Shown piece by piece: positions 24,497-38,827 of a stretch of 64,000 nucleotides of DNA (within the stretch, counting starts at the first letter, position 1; each line of letters begins with the position of its first letter). The position numbers and the translations under genes are program-made. The stretch covers positions 46,379 through 110,378 of the forward strand of contig MU385797.1 of the NCBI GenBank assembly GCA_022497155.1. The letters are read 5' to 3'. This DNA comes from Whalleya microplaca (Eukaryota > Ascomycota > Sordariomycetes > Xylariales > Xylariaceae). Under the pieces are notes generated by a model. It made no database searches and was not told the origin of the DNA. It worked only from the letters and a program-made list of their open reading frames with translations.

Positions 24497-24523
24497 TTAG
24501 AAGTGCTGTGGTAGCACTTCTAA
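24497..24523. repeat. Perfect 11-bp inverted repeat (hairpin)
   Basis: Arms TTAGAAGTGCT and AGCACTTCTAA are separated by GTGGT. It lies just after repeat copy 2 and may be part of the same degraded element. Confidence 0.7.
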
Positions 24524-27500
24524 TTCTACCAGAGGCGGGTCAGTGCCAGCAATATGAAAAAGATAGAACCACTTGAAACCCAACTCTCAAAGGTAGTGTA
24601 TATCCATCTACTGGACCTGCATACAATATGTTCTAAAATTTTGCTACGTATTGCATTTTTCACGTTTTATTAGAGCAGTCGGTTCTGTTACGAACTAATC
24701 ATTCATTCCAATACTCCTTAACCCCCGCGATAGTTACGCAAACTAGATCGCTAAAGCTTAGCAATATTTTGGCGATTCTTGGATTGCCAAGGTTTAATAA
24801 AAGCTTGGCGATCCATCCCTGTAACAGGAGGCTTTTCAGATATATAAGAAGCAATATATCGCCGACCTTTAGATAGTCTCTGTTTTAGCTAGCTAGCGAT
24901 CAATCTAAGTAATACCCCTTCTATCGTCCTCTGTTGTATAAAATCAAGACCCCAATGGTAACGGCTTCATCATATGTTCTTCGAATATACAGAGGACCCA
25001 TCTACATTATTTGAACATTCCACTCTTGACTAGGGGTTGGGAGAGGGGTTGAATGAGTAACAAAAGAGGCAAAGCCTTGCTTTCATGTTAGCTAGATTCC
25101 AACTACTATAACTTACTATTATGCTACCAGTTTCCGTTCAATTAGCATATTGCAGGAACCCCGTAATTTAAAATTCTTCGTTGTGTATAAAATAACACTT
25201 GTTGAATCCATACAACTTACTACCGGAAAAGCCAGTGGCCACGACTAAAGTTATAAAACCGTGTTTCATAGTGCCTGGTATCTATTTCAATCTAAGCAGT
25301 AGCAGCCCCTTGGTAGGTCTCAATAGTGTTCTGACACTTATCTCCTAGGAAAGCAACAAAGCCACCCTAATGGGAAACTATACAACATATTATTTCAGAC
25401 TCTGATATATGATTCTCGTTGGTTTCTAAAGTGGGTTTTCCCTAAAAGTGACATTCCCTTCTCTTTTCTCATTTGAGATCTGTGAACTATTTTAGAAGCA
25501 GAACGGAGCAAGAATGTCTCAGAAGTGTACTATTGAACCGCGACTAGGCTTCATGAAACTATACAATATCTAGAGACACCATCATTTCCATCCCGGTTTG
25601 TACGAGACCCCATTTTTAGTTTTAAAAACTCACCATCTACTAATATGAATCAGTCACTCCTAAGATGCTGCCTATTCTACACGCATGTATAGTAACAACC
25701 CTATTTTGATCATCTTCGCGTGCTACCAAGACGTACGGTATAAACTGCTCGCTGTCTTTTCTGTTAGGTTCTACATATTTCTTCCACCTATGATCATTAT
25801 AGTATTTAAGTATCAAGTGAAATATTTGCTTTCTTCATTGTGCTAGGCGGGGAAAATTCAATCTGTACACAAGCATAGCTATAAAATGACCCGATGCTGC
25901 TGATATCTTGACAGGCAACCAACGGCCAAAAGTCATATCAAACGCACTCGATTCTCAAATGAGTAGTCAAATTATGAGACACAATTACTTTTTTATCGGC
26001 TTGTAGGATTTCGTATGCATCACCCAATCCGTGGTGTCAGTCATCTGTTACTGCCGCGGGCATTTTAGAAAACCGATATCTTATAGCTGACTCGGTAGAG
26101 ATATATACCCCTAGGAGGGAAGGTCAGGGTGCTCGAAAAGAAGACCTAGCCCTAGCCAACCCCAAGCGTTACCTTCGATCAATACCAAGTTATTGTCTGA
26201 ACCGTTCGGAAGCTCAGAGGACTAGTCAAATATACTATCCTGCTACGTCAACGACCGAAGGTCCCAAGCAACCAGTAACCTTAGATAATCAGATAAAATA
26301 TGGGACATCCGCCCCATTGGCACACACGGCATCGCCGACACATCTAACGCCCGAAAGATATTTACCTTCATGTCGGGCCACTCGGAAGATTTCTACAAAC
26401 CCTATACGAGCAGATACGACACAATAATAGTTTTAACTCTGAGACTTCAATGATAACAGTAATAGATATGCCGAGAAACCCGCCAGTGAAGGAGGTATGA
26501 GATGAGGTGCTTTTCGTTATCTTTAGATCAATAGAACCAGCTGCATCATTTTGTCGTCGAGAAGCGGCGAACAAGTTTCACAAAGTCTTACTGGACAGTT
26601 TATATGCACATCGTTTGGAACTCTGTAATAATTTCTCTGTTCACTATGCAAGAATTGCATATGGATATCTTGACCATGGAAGCAGCATCGCTGCACAAGC
26701 AATCTCGTGGCCATACCGAGCTTGGTCGCGAACACTGTGACATATCAAGCCAAGCCACGATACCAGATAGAATCATAGCCTCGCATGGAAATTGACGGTT
26801 CCTTGGGCTAAGTCTAAACTGCCACTCCCGGTCCGTGAAGCTTATTAGCCGAACGATGAGGCAGGGCTTACCGCATGATTTAGCGTTGCCTAGACTATGA
26901 TTTAGCTAAGGTAAAGCCGAACATCCGAAGCCTTACCAGAGGTCCTAACGGACCCAAGCTGCGCGTTTTATGTAGTAGTTGTCTGCAAATATATCACGAG
27001 CCCATTTAAATACGAATAGGTTCTCTACCAGGCATTCGGTGATTATCATAACAACAGCTGGTGTTGTTAGACATATTGCATCGTAGCTGATGTTATGCAT
27101 AATTGAAAGAATGATAATTCGACTGTGTAGATGATACTACAATAGCATACAAATAGGTATTTTTGGCATCTGTCATCTTAGGTCAAGTACTGATAGTTGA
27201 GGCTAATCAGTACGAGTAACCCTCTACTATGTAACCAGTGACACTTGTATGGATGTACACAGTAGGTATATACTAGTGGTGACAGTTGAATCTAGATAAG
27301 CAGCAAACTACCGGCAGCTATGAGCATCACCAATGATAATCGAAACATTGTCATAACGTAAGCCGCCTATGGCTAACGAAGCTGCAAAGTTTGATAGTGA
27401 CAGGGATGTGTCTTTGCAAGAGTATGATATGTATGGAGCCGGTGGTCATGGACGTTGCCGGGAATAAAAGAAAGAAAAAAGCATGCAACAGGTGAGAATC

Positions 27501-28247
27501 AGCTGGTTGTCGGAGCCCCTGCATGCGATAGAGGTACATAACTGCTGTATCGAGCTTCCAATCGGTAATGAGAGCAAGTCGTCATAGATTGTTTTGTCAC
27601 TATTTTCTACGGTTTACCTAGTCTGTGACTGACGTTTCGACATTTCTGAATATGACATTTGGAGAATTTGTCATTCAGCAGGCATTGCATTGACGGGCAC
27701 GTGAATGTCAAATGCTACATTTCCATCTGATCGACGGAGCCGAGAACGGATGCAGCGGCCTGCTTGTCTTCTCCGCAAACATGCAGGTGGTTTACTAGTG
27801 CAGATATCTACTCACGTGCAAGTGAGAAATTAGGATGTCTATACTATGTTATTGTACGTGGTAGGCTGCAGACCTTTGGCTAGACTCTGAATGGACTTCT
27901 CTATGCGTGGTTTATACTAATCTGTCCAAATAGTTTGATAATGCCAGACTATCGCGGACATTGAGCCCCTTCACTATCGAATTGCCAAACTGCACGTCAC
28001 TTGCCCGTGGGTCCGGCACAGCCCTACTGCTAGTACCTTAGCAGCTTAGATGGTTACTGCGCGCTCTTGATGACGACACAGGCTGCAAGTTCAACGACCT
28101 ACCGAGAGTTCCGTAGCCTGGCAACATGGAACTTACTACAGTACTGTACTGTATGTACATCTTGTACATCCTGCATTTGGAATACAGAAGCGGTACCCCC
28201 CTGCCTAGACAAACTATGGAGGTTCATGAATCGAACGGTGGAAACAG
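24524..28247. other. Gene-free region of normal composition
   Basis: I see no frame longer than 80 codons, no convincing splice series and no known repeat. A cluster of inverted words built on TTGGCGAT and its relatives occurs at 24740-24825 and may be a transposon footprint. The rest looks like plain intergenic DNA or very old relics. Confidence 0.45.
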
Positions 28248-28282
28248 GTATGTATGCTGTATGTATGTATGCATGTATGCAG
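28248..28282. repeat. ATGT/GTAT microsatellite
   Basis: Imperfect tetranucleotide repeats of the type GTAT/ATGT/GCAT. The 105-codon frame across it is low-complexity and not called. Confidence 0.8.
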
Positions 28283-30597
28283 TCGGTTGATGCGGTCTTC
28301 CGCAGCATTGTCACAACCAGGATTGTGCTTCACAAACAGCCAGAAACCCTTTGTAAACCGAATCTTCATGTCTTTACTTATTAGCTTGACTCATTAGGTT
28401 GACTCATCAGTCTCAGCCTGCTTGCTTTCCCCGGAAGTTCGGGGGACGCGCGGCAATTTGGGTTTCCCAAGATCTCGGAAAATCAGCCTTCAGTCAGGTT
28501 CCGGCGCATCGGCGGCGAACTCCAACTGGTGCGTTCATTTTGGAAACGTTTGTCTCTAGCGCGAACTGCTGCCGCTAATCAGTGGCTGGCATAAGCATCC
28601 GCATAACATGCGGAGGAGAATTTGACCCATCGGCAATGGCCGCCGCTTCGTATGTAATCACCAGTGCATCTTTCCTCACTGCCGCACGCCCGCAAGCTAT
28701 CGATCATGCAGTGCCCGTTTGTGCCTCTTCATACTTTGGTTGTTGGCTTGTTGCGATAGTATCCGAGTGGTGTCGCACGACGCGGCCCAATTGAAAGTTT
28801 GACAGGTGTTGTTTCATGACAGAAACCTTCCTTGGGCATCAAATTGAGTTCCGTGCGTCTGAAAGGGCTAATTCACGCCATGTTCAACGTTGAAATAGCG
28901 TCGAAATACAAGTGGAATGGCACGGCGGACACCGGTCTAGTAGTACTACGCTGCTCACTCGACAGACACGATGCGGTGTGACTTGAATGCCAGGGCAGCG
29001 ACTTTAAATAAAAGTTGTCATCAAATCCTTTCAACAAGTAAGCCCCAAGACTACTGTACGCAGTACATACATTCTATATGTCAGTATGCACGTATGTATA
29101 TGTATTACATAGTACGGGCTTATGAAGGTGGTATTATCAACAGGGGCCTCCTTGGATATCCGCTCGTGACGTGGGAACCAGGAGTGGCCCACATGATTGG
29201 TCTCAGAGAAACACCAGCCCCCTCGCATGTTTCTTAGGTATTCCTAATTTGGGCTTGGCTCCGGTAGGAACAGTCGCAAAGGGTAATTCCGAGGAGAATC
29301 TATTATCATGCCGGCACACATATTCATAATATTTTCCGATATGCCGAGTAACAGCTTTCGAACTAGGTACGAGATGAGAGAGAGAGAGCTCTGTATAGTA
29401 CATACAGTCCAGTTCATAACAAGCGCTTTCTGTGATGGCCGGCGAGGAGCAGCTTCAATGATGGAAACGATGGATGAGGACTCCTCCTTTCGGCCTCGAG
29501 GACGATGGGCTACATCGTAGAACCCTGGGACGATGCCGCACTACCGAATTGTCCACTAGGCAATAACAGGTTGGGCCTGTTCTCTTCTACGTCCACGTAG
29601 GAGGCGCCCCCTTGACCTGGTGTGTTATTTCAGTAATATCTAGCAGGGGTCTCATGAAGACATACATCATAGGTAGATCATCCGCAGGCCAACCGTTCCT
29701 TTTACTGGTCGTTTTTTACTGGTCGACTACGACTTAGTTACTGAGCATCATCAACATCGCATCAATCGTCTGCTGCGTAAAAAAGCAACGCAAATTATAC
29801 ATTATCGAGGAGTCATCCTGCCCCCCCCCTTCACCGACAAGTTTCGTCGCATTTATACTCTAATAATCACTCAACCTTCAGATGACTGCATACATTTGCC
29901 AGCTGCCTGCTTACTCACCGTACCTGATTCAGTACACATTCTCTCTCTTACACTCACACTCACACTCACACTCACACTAACACACACACACACAAACATC
30001 CAACACATAGCACGGACCGGAAGGAAGTCTCTGAGTTCGCCGCAAACGGCTTAAGTTGTTGTATCCGTCCGTACCCCAGGCGGGGCATGAACGTTTGAGA
30101 CCAACTCTCCCAACAGCCTCCTGTGATAATAAGAAGAATTGGGCCTTCCTCAGGAACCATGATGACCTGCTTATGATTCACCTTATCGTGGGTGCTCCTT
30201 TCCCTTTCTTTCCTCTCCTCGTGTCCGCCAGATCATTCTTCCTCCTCACCCCCCCCCGTTGCTGCCCTGGTATTCCCTTCAACACCTGATTTGTCTGCAA
30301 CACCCTTCCAACCTACCTATGTGCAGCCATTATTCCTCACCTGTGATGTCCAGCAACGACATCCATTTCCGCCAACGGATCCGTTCCTGTCCAGCCTGGG
30401 TCCGCGCATGATTCTGCAGCAAATTGCCCCGTGCCGATCCTCTTATATCGCGCAACTATCTGCCGCCCTAGTATGCGGCTTTTAGCCATAACTTGAGGCC
30501 CTTCCATCACGATCCGGCTGCCGATACCGACCGTCGCTCGCTTTCCACTTCTTACACAAATATTTATTAGATTGTAGACACACCTAACCTTGTCAAC
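28283..30597. other. Long upstream region of the alpha-arrestin gene
   Basis: There is no gene I can support. Pyrimidine-rich tracts appear from about 30190 to 30300 (CCCCCCCC, TCCTC runs), typical of fungal promoters and 5' UTRs. Short frames here lack family motifs. Confidence 0.5.
29941..29997. repeat. CACACT / CA microsatellite
   Basis: A CT run is followed by about five CACACT units, then a CA run. It lies 600 bp upstream of the arrestin start. Confidence 0.9.
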
Positions 30598-33388
30598 ATG
30601 ACAGGCTCCAGCACCTCGGCTCGCCCGGAACACCACGCCTGTCCCTCGCCTGGACACGTCTACTACAGGCCTAGGGCTTCGGAACGGAGATCTCGACCAT
30701 CTCCGGGCCTTCCGACTCCCCATATCCGGCCCCGGCCTCGCCGACCTCAGTCTATTCACATCGTGTCCTATCCCACTGGTTATATACCGCCTGATTTGAG
30801 AACAGCCCCCTCGAGGTTCAAACACCCGAAGCCTAAGAAAGGGAAGAGCAAGGGCGAAGAAGTCAAGAAGGGCGTGAGGGCCGCCCGTAGCTCATCTCGA
30901 CGAGCGATCGACAAGGTACTAGGACCTCTGAAGCTTCATTTCTCACACTACGTAGCGACCGACGTTCCTACCTCCCCCAACGCCATCAACACCCTCAGCA
31001 CCCCCAATACCCCCAATTCCCCCGACGCTCCTCACAGCGCGAGACCACGCACCGTACCCGTTCTGGATCGTCGACCCCACTCGATGATTGCGCTTCCCCC
31101 TGCTGGAGCGTCGTCCATGCTCGGCGCCGCCGCGATGCCGGAGGCAAGACGCTCCCCCATGCTGAGCGCCGCTCTGAGCAGTTCGCACAGAAATAGTATT
31201 ATGTCCGTTCGCTCGGCGAAGAGTATCATGAGCTCATCGGTGACGGAGGTACCAAAGCCGGTGGCGAGTGGGAGCGGCGTCTCGTGTTCGATTATCCTCG
31301 CAGAGCCAAACATCTTCCTCACCGGCTTTGAGCACGATGGCCACCCGCGACACGAGGCGTCCAACTCGACGGCATTGCTGAGGGGCAGGTTACAGCTGAA
31401 CGTGTCGAAGAATGTGAAGCTGAAGTCGGTTACCCTCAAGCTTCATGGTAGAGCCAGGACGGAGTGGCCGGAAGGGATACCCCCAATGAAGGTCGACCAA
31501 TTCGAAGAAGAGTCTCTTAGAACGCAAGTCCTGACTTTCTTCCATGCCATGCACGAGTCCTGGGAAACGGAGTTTGGCAACCAATGCACATATTCATTAC
31601 GACGCAGCCCCGAATGCTCGGCTCATGGTACTGGTCGACGCCCGACGTCTCCATCGCCATCCACAGTTTCTGTGGCGATAAGGAACAGGTCTAGCCTTAC
31701 AGCCAGGGACTACAAGCGTTTGTCTCTACAATCAGTTCAGTCTCGCAGCTTTGGTAAGACTGATACTCCCAATCCGAATGTTGTGCAGCACAAAGCGTAC
31801 AAGGTGTTCTACCCTGGCACCTATGAGTATTCTTTCGAATTACCAATCGACCACCATCAGCTCGAAACGACGAAACTACAGTTTGGTTCTGTCAAGTGGG
31901 ATCTCGAGACAATAGTAGAGCGCGCAGGTGCCTTCAAGCCTAACCTTCACGGTTCGAAAGAGGTGTGCATAGTTCGGGTGCCAGATCAATTATCTCTTGA
32001 AATGACAGAGCCCATTTCTATTAGTAGGCAGTGGGAAGATCAACTTCACTATGATATTATGATATCGGGAAAGTCGTTTCCCATCGGCACAAAGATACCC
32101 ATTGCGTTCAAGCTGACGCCGCTTGCGAAGGTGCAAGTTCATAAGTTGAAGGTGTACGTGACCGAGTCTGTCGAGTACTGGACCAACGACCGACGGGTCA
32201 CTCGGAAAGATCCGGGGCGAAGAATATTGCTGGTCGAGAAATCTGCCGGCAAGCCTCTCGACAAGCAGTACCAGGCATCGGAGATCAGGGTCCTCAGCGG
32301 TGGCGAACTCACTCCCGACGAGAGGCACGAGGCTCGAATTGCGGCACAGCGACGGAGGAGTATAGAGGCATCGATGTCGCACACGGTTCCACGACCGCTG
32401 CCCGATCCAACGGACAACCTGCTTGGGGATCTGGACCTAGGCTTAGAGTCGTACTGGGGAGCGACCGAGATCGAGATGAATGTTCAGCTCCCTACTTGTG
32501 AGCAGATGGCTAAGGACAAGACTTTGCGATTACATCCTGACTGTAGCTGGAAGAACGTCAATGTCTTCCACTGGATAAAGGTATGCTTTACCCCAGGTTC
32601 ATCCCATCTGGATTTTGGTTGGGTGGTAGTATCTAATTGGCGTCTTGCAGATCGTAATGCGCATCTCCCGTCTCGACCCTGACGACCCAGCCGGAAAGCG
32701 GCGTCGGCATTTCGAGATCAGCATCGACTCTCCCTTCACAGTCCTCGATTGTCGCGCCACGCAGGCCAACACTGCTCTTCCAGAGTACTCCGGTGCTGAT
32801 CGGCCCATGTATCGGCAACAAGCGCGCTGCGGTTGCCCTGATGCTGAGATTCTTGCTACTAACCCTAGTCCTGCGTCAAGTACCGGCACGATTCCTTCTG
32901 TTGAGCCTGCTGTCGTTCCGAACGTCGAGTCTCCCGGTATCGCACCGCCACCAGCGGCTCACCTACAGCACCACCCAGCCGCTGGCTCGCAACCTGTCCA
33001 AAGACCCGCGAACGCAGTAGCTTCCCCGCGCCCCATGCATCTCATGCGGTATCCCAGTTTCAATCCGCCTGCCTTCGACGAGGACGACCCTCCACCCCCG
33101 ATGCCCACGCCGCCACCGCAGTACGATATCGTCGTGGGAACCCCTAGCGTAGACGGCCTGGCCGACTACTTTGCACGGCTAGCTGATTATCAGGACGCCG
33201 ATTCGGACAGCGGAGACGACGACGAGATCACCACTCCCGGCAGACTCACAGAGCGGAGTGGGCGCGTCAACGTGCCACATCCCAGAACGCCAGGCGGAAG
33301 AGCTGTGCCCAGCAGGAGCTTGGAGATTCAGCGCCCAGCAATGATGGATCTCAGCATGGCCGGCGCGATTGTCGAGCGCAGAAGCTAG
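30598..33388 (+). CDS. Alpha-arrestin (ART-type ubiquitin-ligase adaptor)
   Basis: Predicted adaptor that brings a Rsp5/NEDD4-type HECT ubiquitin ligase to plasma-membrane transporters for endocytosis. Exons 30598-32580 and 32651-33388 join at HWIK|IVMRIS to give 906 aa. Residues 1-225 are disordered, rich in Pro, Ser and basic residues (HPKPKKGKSKGEEVKKG). The arrestin N domain starts near 229 (SCSIILAEPNIFLTG) and contains YKVFYPGTYEYSFELPI. The C domain includes the PIGTKIPIAFKLTPL region and ends with HFEISIDSPF. LPEY (704-707) and PPQY (816-819) fit PxY-type WW-domain binding sites; the C-terminal tail is acidic and Pro-rich. Closest by memory to yeast Aly1/Aly2, but PalF/Rim8-like or other ART members cannot be excluded. 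Confidence 0.87.
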
Positions 33389-35123
33389 GTGCTATGCTTT
33401 CTCGAATGTGGATTGTGTGGCCAATGGCCACGGAAGAGAGCGAAGACTGTTTAAATTAAACTCACACTACGATTACGTATCACCGGCCGGCGTTACGAGA
33501 ATGAAACGGAATGATACCCAAGTGTCAAAGCTTTAATTTACCCTATGGAAGTCTAATGAGAGTGAAGGGGGGGACGTTCAACAATTAATGGACACCACGA
33601 GTACACGAAGAGATAAAAAAAGTTTTGTATGAAGACATGAGGGTCAACGAGGTTTTTAGACGGGGTCGGCCCGAAAAGGACGAGGGGGGTTCATTCTTCA
33701 GGTTGCATCATTCCTTCATCGTGCATACGAGCATAAACGGCGGCCGGAGGCTTTTTTGTTAACAGGAGTTGGTTAATACCTACCTACCTACCTACTTTTC
33801 TGTCTAGACTTTTTCATCATTCCCTTTCGTCGAGCTTGCGCCACTTGCAAGTTGGGTACATGGAGTCGGAGGCATTGGAGGGGGCATTTTCATCCGCATG
33901 GTGTTCCATTGGGTATTCATATCTGATAGTGCTTTGGCATAGAAATACCACGTCTCTAATCTTCTAATATTCGAATATTGAACTCGAAAGTCGCAGTCAT
34001 TTTCGAAGAGTTGAACTATGGGTTGCTATTCTGCCATATGATGTGCTAATTCTCCGAGTAATTACTGAAATAATGCCTCGGAACATCGTGAATGCCTCGA
34101 ATTCGGTAGCTCAGGACAATACGACGTGATCGATATCGCGATACTTCTGCTTAGGCAATTCGTGCCGTTAATTCGGGATCGACCGTCTTCGATATTCTAT
34201 GTGGATTTCGGCCGATCGTTTCTTGTCACTAGGTAGTTACGCTATCTAGGATATCAAAATGAAATATGCCTCTTATCAAATAACTTCAACATAACGTTTT
34301 CGGTGTGTATATATATATATAGGGGCGTCGTCCCTCTAGCTTACTCTGTATACAACAAACCATCATGCTCTTTATCGCTTCACTCCTTACTGACGAGGCA
34401 ACTACTTAGATATACATTACTTAAATGGTATGTGCTGATGTCGGATGTGAAAATCGAGTAGCTATCCCTGTATGGAGGGTCATCAAGGTATGGTATGTAG
34501 ACTATAGCTTAGGGTTTCCTGAAACTGCCCAAAGTGCTATCATATAAGTAGAGACTTGGTGGAGCCGTCAGTATGGTGCACTTGGATACTCCCCAGGTCG
34601 TGACGTAATATGATCTACGACTTTCCTGGAGTGAACGAAAGAAACGCCAACGCCTGTCCGTCCTCCAAAGGTGGTATTCGCGGAGGCAAAAGGTCCGATT
34701 GTTCGAGGTCTAAAAGAGCCTCAACGCCGGTTGGTGGAGAAAACAAAACGGTTAAGCTATGGTTACACCAGGATAATGGGACCTGAATCTCCTATTTCGT
34801 ATACAGGGCATTTTCTCTCGTAGGCTTTTACCTATCCTGGTTTGCTCCCCGCAGCAGCATTTCAGATAGACGAGTGATTCAAGGGGAAGCGATTTCTCCA
34901 CTCTAGCCTAGATTCCCTGATAATTTCAGTAGCACTTTGATGATCATCATGGAAGACTTGGGGGAGCTTTACAACACGGCGCCTTGAGCAAATAGTTGGA
35001 GGACAATGACCAAAAGGGTACATTGAATTCCCACTCATGTTGTATCTTTACTGAATTCTGCGGTTGACAGGCTCTCCAGGAGAACTACGGCTTTGTACTT
35101 AATATATTGATGCTACCTAGTGC
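33389..35123. other. Intergenic region between arrestin and xylanase
   Basis: It holds a (TACC)n tract at 33777-33796 and a (TA)n tract at 34308-34321. No gene is visible. The last kilobase should contain xylanase regulation; I looked for the XlnR core GGCTAA on both strands and did not find a clear one. Confidence 0.5.
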
Positions 35124-35135
35124 CTATATATATAA
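35124..35135 (+). promoter_or_regulatory. TATA-like box of the xylanase gene
   Basis: CTATATATATAA lies about 88 bp before the first ATG at 35212 and 118 bp before the preferred ATG at 35242. That spacing fits a core promoter. Confidence 0.5.
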
Positions 35136-35199
35136 CCGTGAAGCTCTCCGTGGCCATTGTGATTATTGTGTGTAGTCTACAGTAAGAACATCATAATAA

Positions 35200-36427
<1,228 letters not shown>

Positions 36428-36975
36428 ACATATGAAGAGGCTGGCTACGTCGGAAACCTGTGCGTTGTCGAGGTTGGACAGGGCGGCAGTGGGAACTGAC
36501 CCGGATGTGTAGAGTGTGTGTTAGGTTCGACTTGACTACTACTCGTAATATGACTTATGCGTTAAGTTTTAACGAGTTACTAATAAGTATGATATACTTT
36601 CCCTGGTGATTGGCATCGGAGGTGGTGTTAAATGTCAGCTGTGTGGTTATGAAATCTCACTAATCGATGATCTCTGGGGTTCTGGAGGGAACAAGCTGAG
36701 AGTAAAGTACATGTGCTATGTCTTTCCATTGCCCACTGACTACTGGTTACTTCCGTGTAGTGACTGTGCCGTGACCTAAGCGCAGTATACGTTAGATATA
36801 GGCAGTGTTGAACGCATTCGCATCTTGACAAGGGAATTCATGCCAAACAACATTTTCACGAGTGGCAAGTGATACACCTTAGCACAAGATATGATTGTAC
36901 TGAAATGCTCGACGAGCTCGAATTTAGCCGACAAGTACCTATGTTGAACTAAGTTGGGGCCAAAGTTGGCTATGA
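36428..36975. other. Intergenic gap between convergent xylanase and transporter genes
   Basis: The two genes end toward each other. I see no open frame of interest. Confidence 0.6.
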
Positions 36976-38827
36976 TCAAGCCTTCTCCCGATCGGTGGCT
37001 TGCTTGTGCCTCATAGATCTGAGCAAAAACGTAACGCAGACTGCTACCCCTAGCCCTGCAAGGCCAATGGCAGTGTAGAATGCTCCTCTATACCCAAGCA
37101 AAACATTTGACGGCGTCCCTCCACCCTTGTTGACATGTACTTCGACAGTTCCCGCGAAGCCTAATCCTAACGAGATGCTGTAATTCACCACGGTGTTGAC
37201 CAGGCTTGCGGCGATCCCTTGGTGCCGGCGGCGAACCGAGTTGGAGAGGATGAGAGTTGCGGCAGGAAAGCTCATATCCATTCCCCAGGGCATAACGATC
37301 ATCGACACGAACGTCTGGCCCCAATAAACCTGGTCTACCGGACAGGTGGCGACAATGATGCTACCGACCGTAAATGCCACAAGAGCACCTGTCATGACAA
37401 TCGGAGGGCCGAGATGATGTAACATATAGCCCGTGAAGAGCGCCGCGCAGAAGCCTGAGACGACAACAGGGGAGAACATAGCTGTGGCTAGCAACGGGGA
37501 CTTCTCACGCAGGGTGAGGAGAAACTCCCAACTGTAGAAGAACCAGATACCAAAGCAAGCCCAGCCGCAGGCCACGGCACCAAGAACGAAAGACACATCG
37601 GCGCTAAAAGCATGGAAGGGGATCAGGGGGTTCTTTGCATACTGCCACTCAAATACGAAGAATGCAGCCAAGAACAAGGCGCCGAGGATGAGCGTCACGT
37701 AGACGTAGGGTTGTGGCCAGCCGACGATCGGACCCTGATTCCATGCGAAGTTGACCAGGACAAGACCAGCCACGCCGAGGACCGTGCCCACAATGTCGAG
37801 CTCCTGCACGATGTTTTTAAAGCCTTTTGGCCTCTCGTGATGGTATTTTTCAGGTAAATCTGGAATCGCATAGTACCCCATGACAGTTACCGCGGCTAAG
37901 ACGATGGCGAAAGTCCAAAACGTCCAGGGCCACCATGCAAGGGCGAAGATACCGCTAAATGCGGAACCGAGGACCGACCCAGTTGGTGCCGTCGCTCCAA
38001 AGAGGGCAAAAATCATCTCCTTGCGCCGCCCAGGTGCATAGGTCGCACCAAGCAGAGCCAGACCGTTGGGTAAGACGACCGCGGGACCGACGCCCTGGAG
38101 GACGCGGGCGAAGACGAACAGAACATGGTTCGAGTAGATGGCAACCCCGCAGATCATGCTCCAAACCGAATACCAGATCATGCCCAACAAATACATGTTC
38201 TTGTACCCGTAGACATCGCCAAGGCGGCCCGAGAACAGGATGAAGGTACCGACGGTCAAGCTATAGCCCGCGACGATCCAGCTCAGTTCGCCGCTGTTGG
38301 TGACACTGAAGCTTTCGCCAATGATGTGGAGGATGCTAATAGCCTGGCCAAGGCCGGCCTCTGCAGATGCGCGTTGGTTAGTCGCGATAAATCATTAGAT
38401 ATATTAAGAGACGAAAATACGTACGGGTGAAGAGTTGCGCGCAACATATCACGGCGACGAATAAGATCTCCCGGGGCAAGGAAAATGTGTCTGCGATGGA
38501 CATGTTCGTTTCCGTCTTGACGAGCTCATGCTCCTTAGTGTCACGCTCGTAGGCCACTCTCTCCTCGCTGCTTGCCCACTGGTGTTCCCCTATCGGAGCG
38601 AGCAGAACCGGTGTCTGCATTCCTGCCCGATCTTCCGACTGAGTGTCTTCGTCGCTGAGCACGCTGGCATGCTGTGGCCCAGCGGCATCGTCATTTTGTA
38701 AGTCCCGTCTCGATGAGGAGGCGCTCAAGGTTGATGAACTGGTGAGAGGCCCGTCCATTACAGTGGGCGTCTTTGAGCCTGTCCTCTCATTTTCGGAGGA
38801 GAGACGGCGCTCGTTTTCGACGGTCAT
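36976..38827 (-). CDS. DHA2-family major facilitator transporter (Atr1-like)
   Basis: Predicted drug:proton antiporter with 14 membrane helices. Exons on the minus strand are 38827-38425 and 38360-36976, joined at LFT|QAGLGQ, giving 595 aa. The first 110 residues are a Ser/acidic cytoplasmic tail. Family motifs are present: GELSWIVAGYSLTVGTFILF, motif A as GRLGDVYGYKNMYLLG, RVLQGVGPAVVLPN, and the antiporter motif C region APTGSVLGSAFSGIF. Helix-rich segments continue to the end, and the tail is RHKQATDREKA. The SW.V..Y.L.. pattern with GRLGDVYGYK resembles yeast Atr1 and its relatives, known for aminotriazole and boron export. The actual substrate is not predictable here. No biosynthetic genes adjoin it. 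Confidence 0.88.

Noticed and set aside
28067..28384. 105-codon plus-strand frame
   Set aside because: It runs through a GTAT microsatellite and has a shadow frame on the other strand; no protein features.
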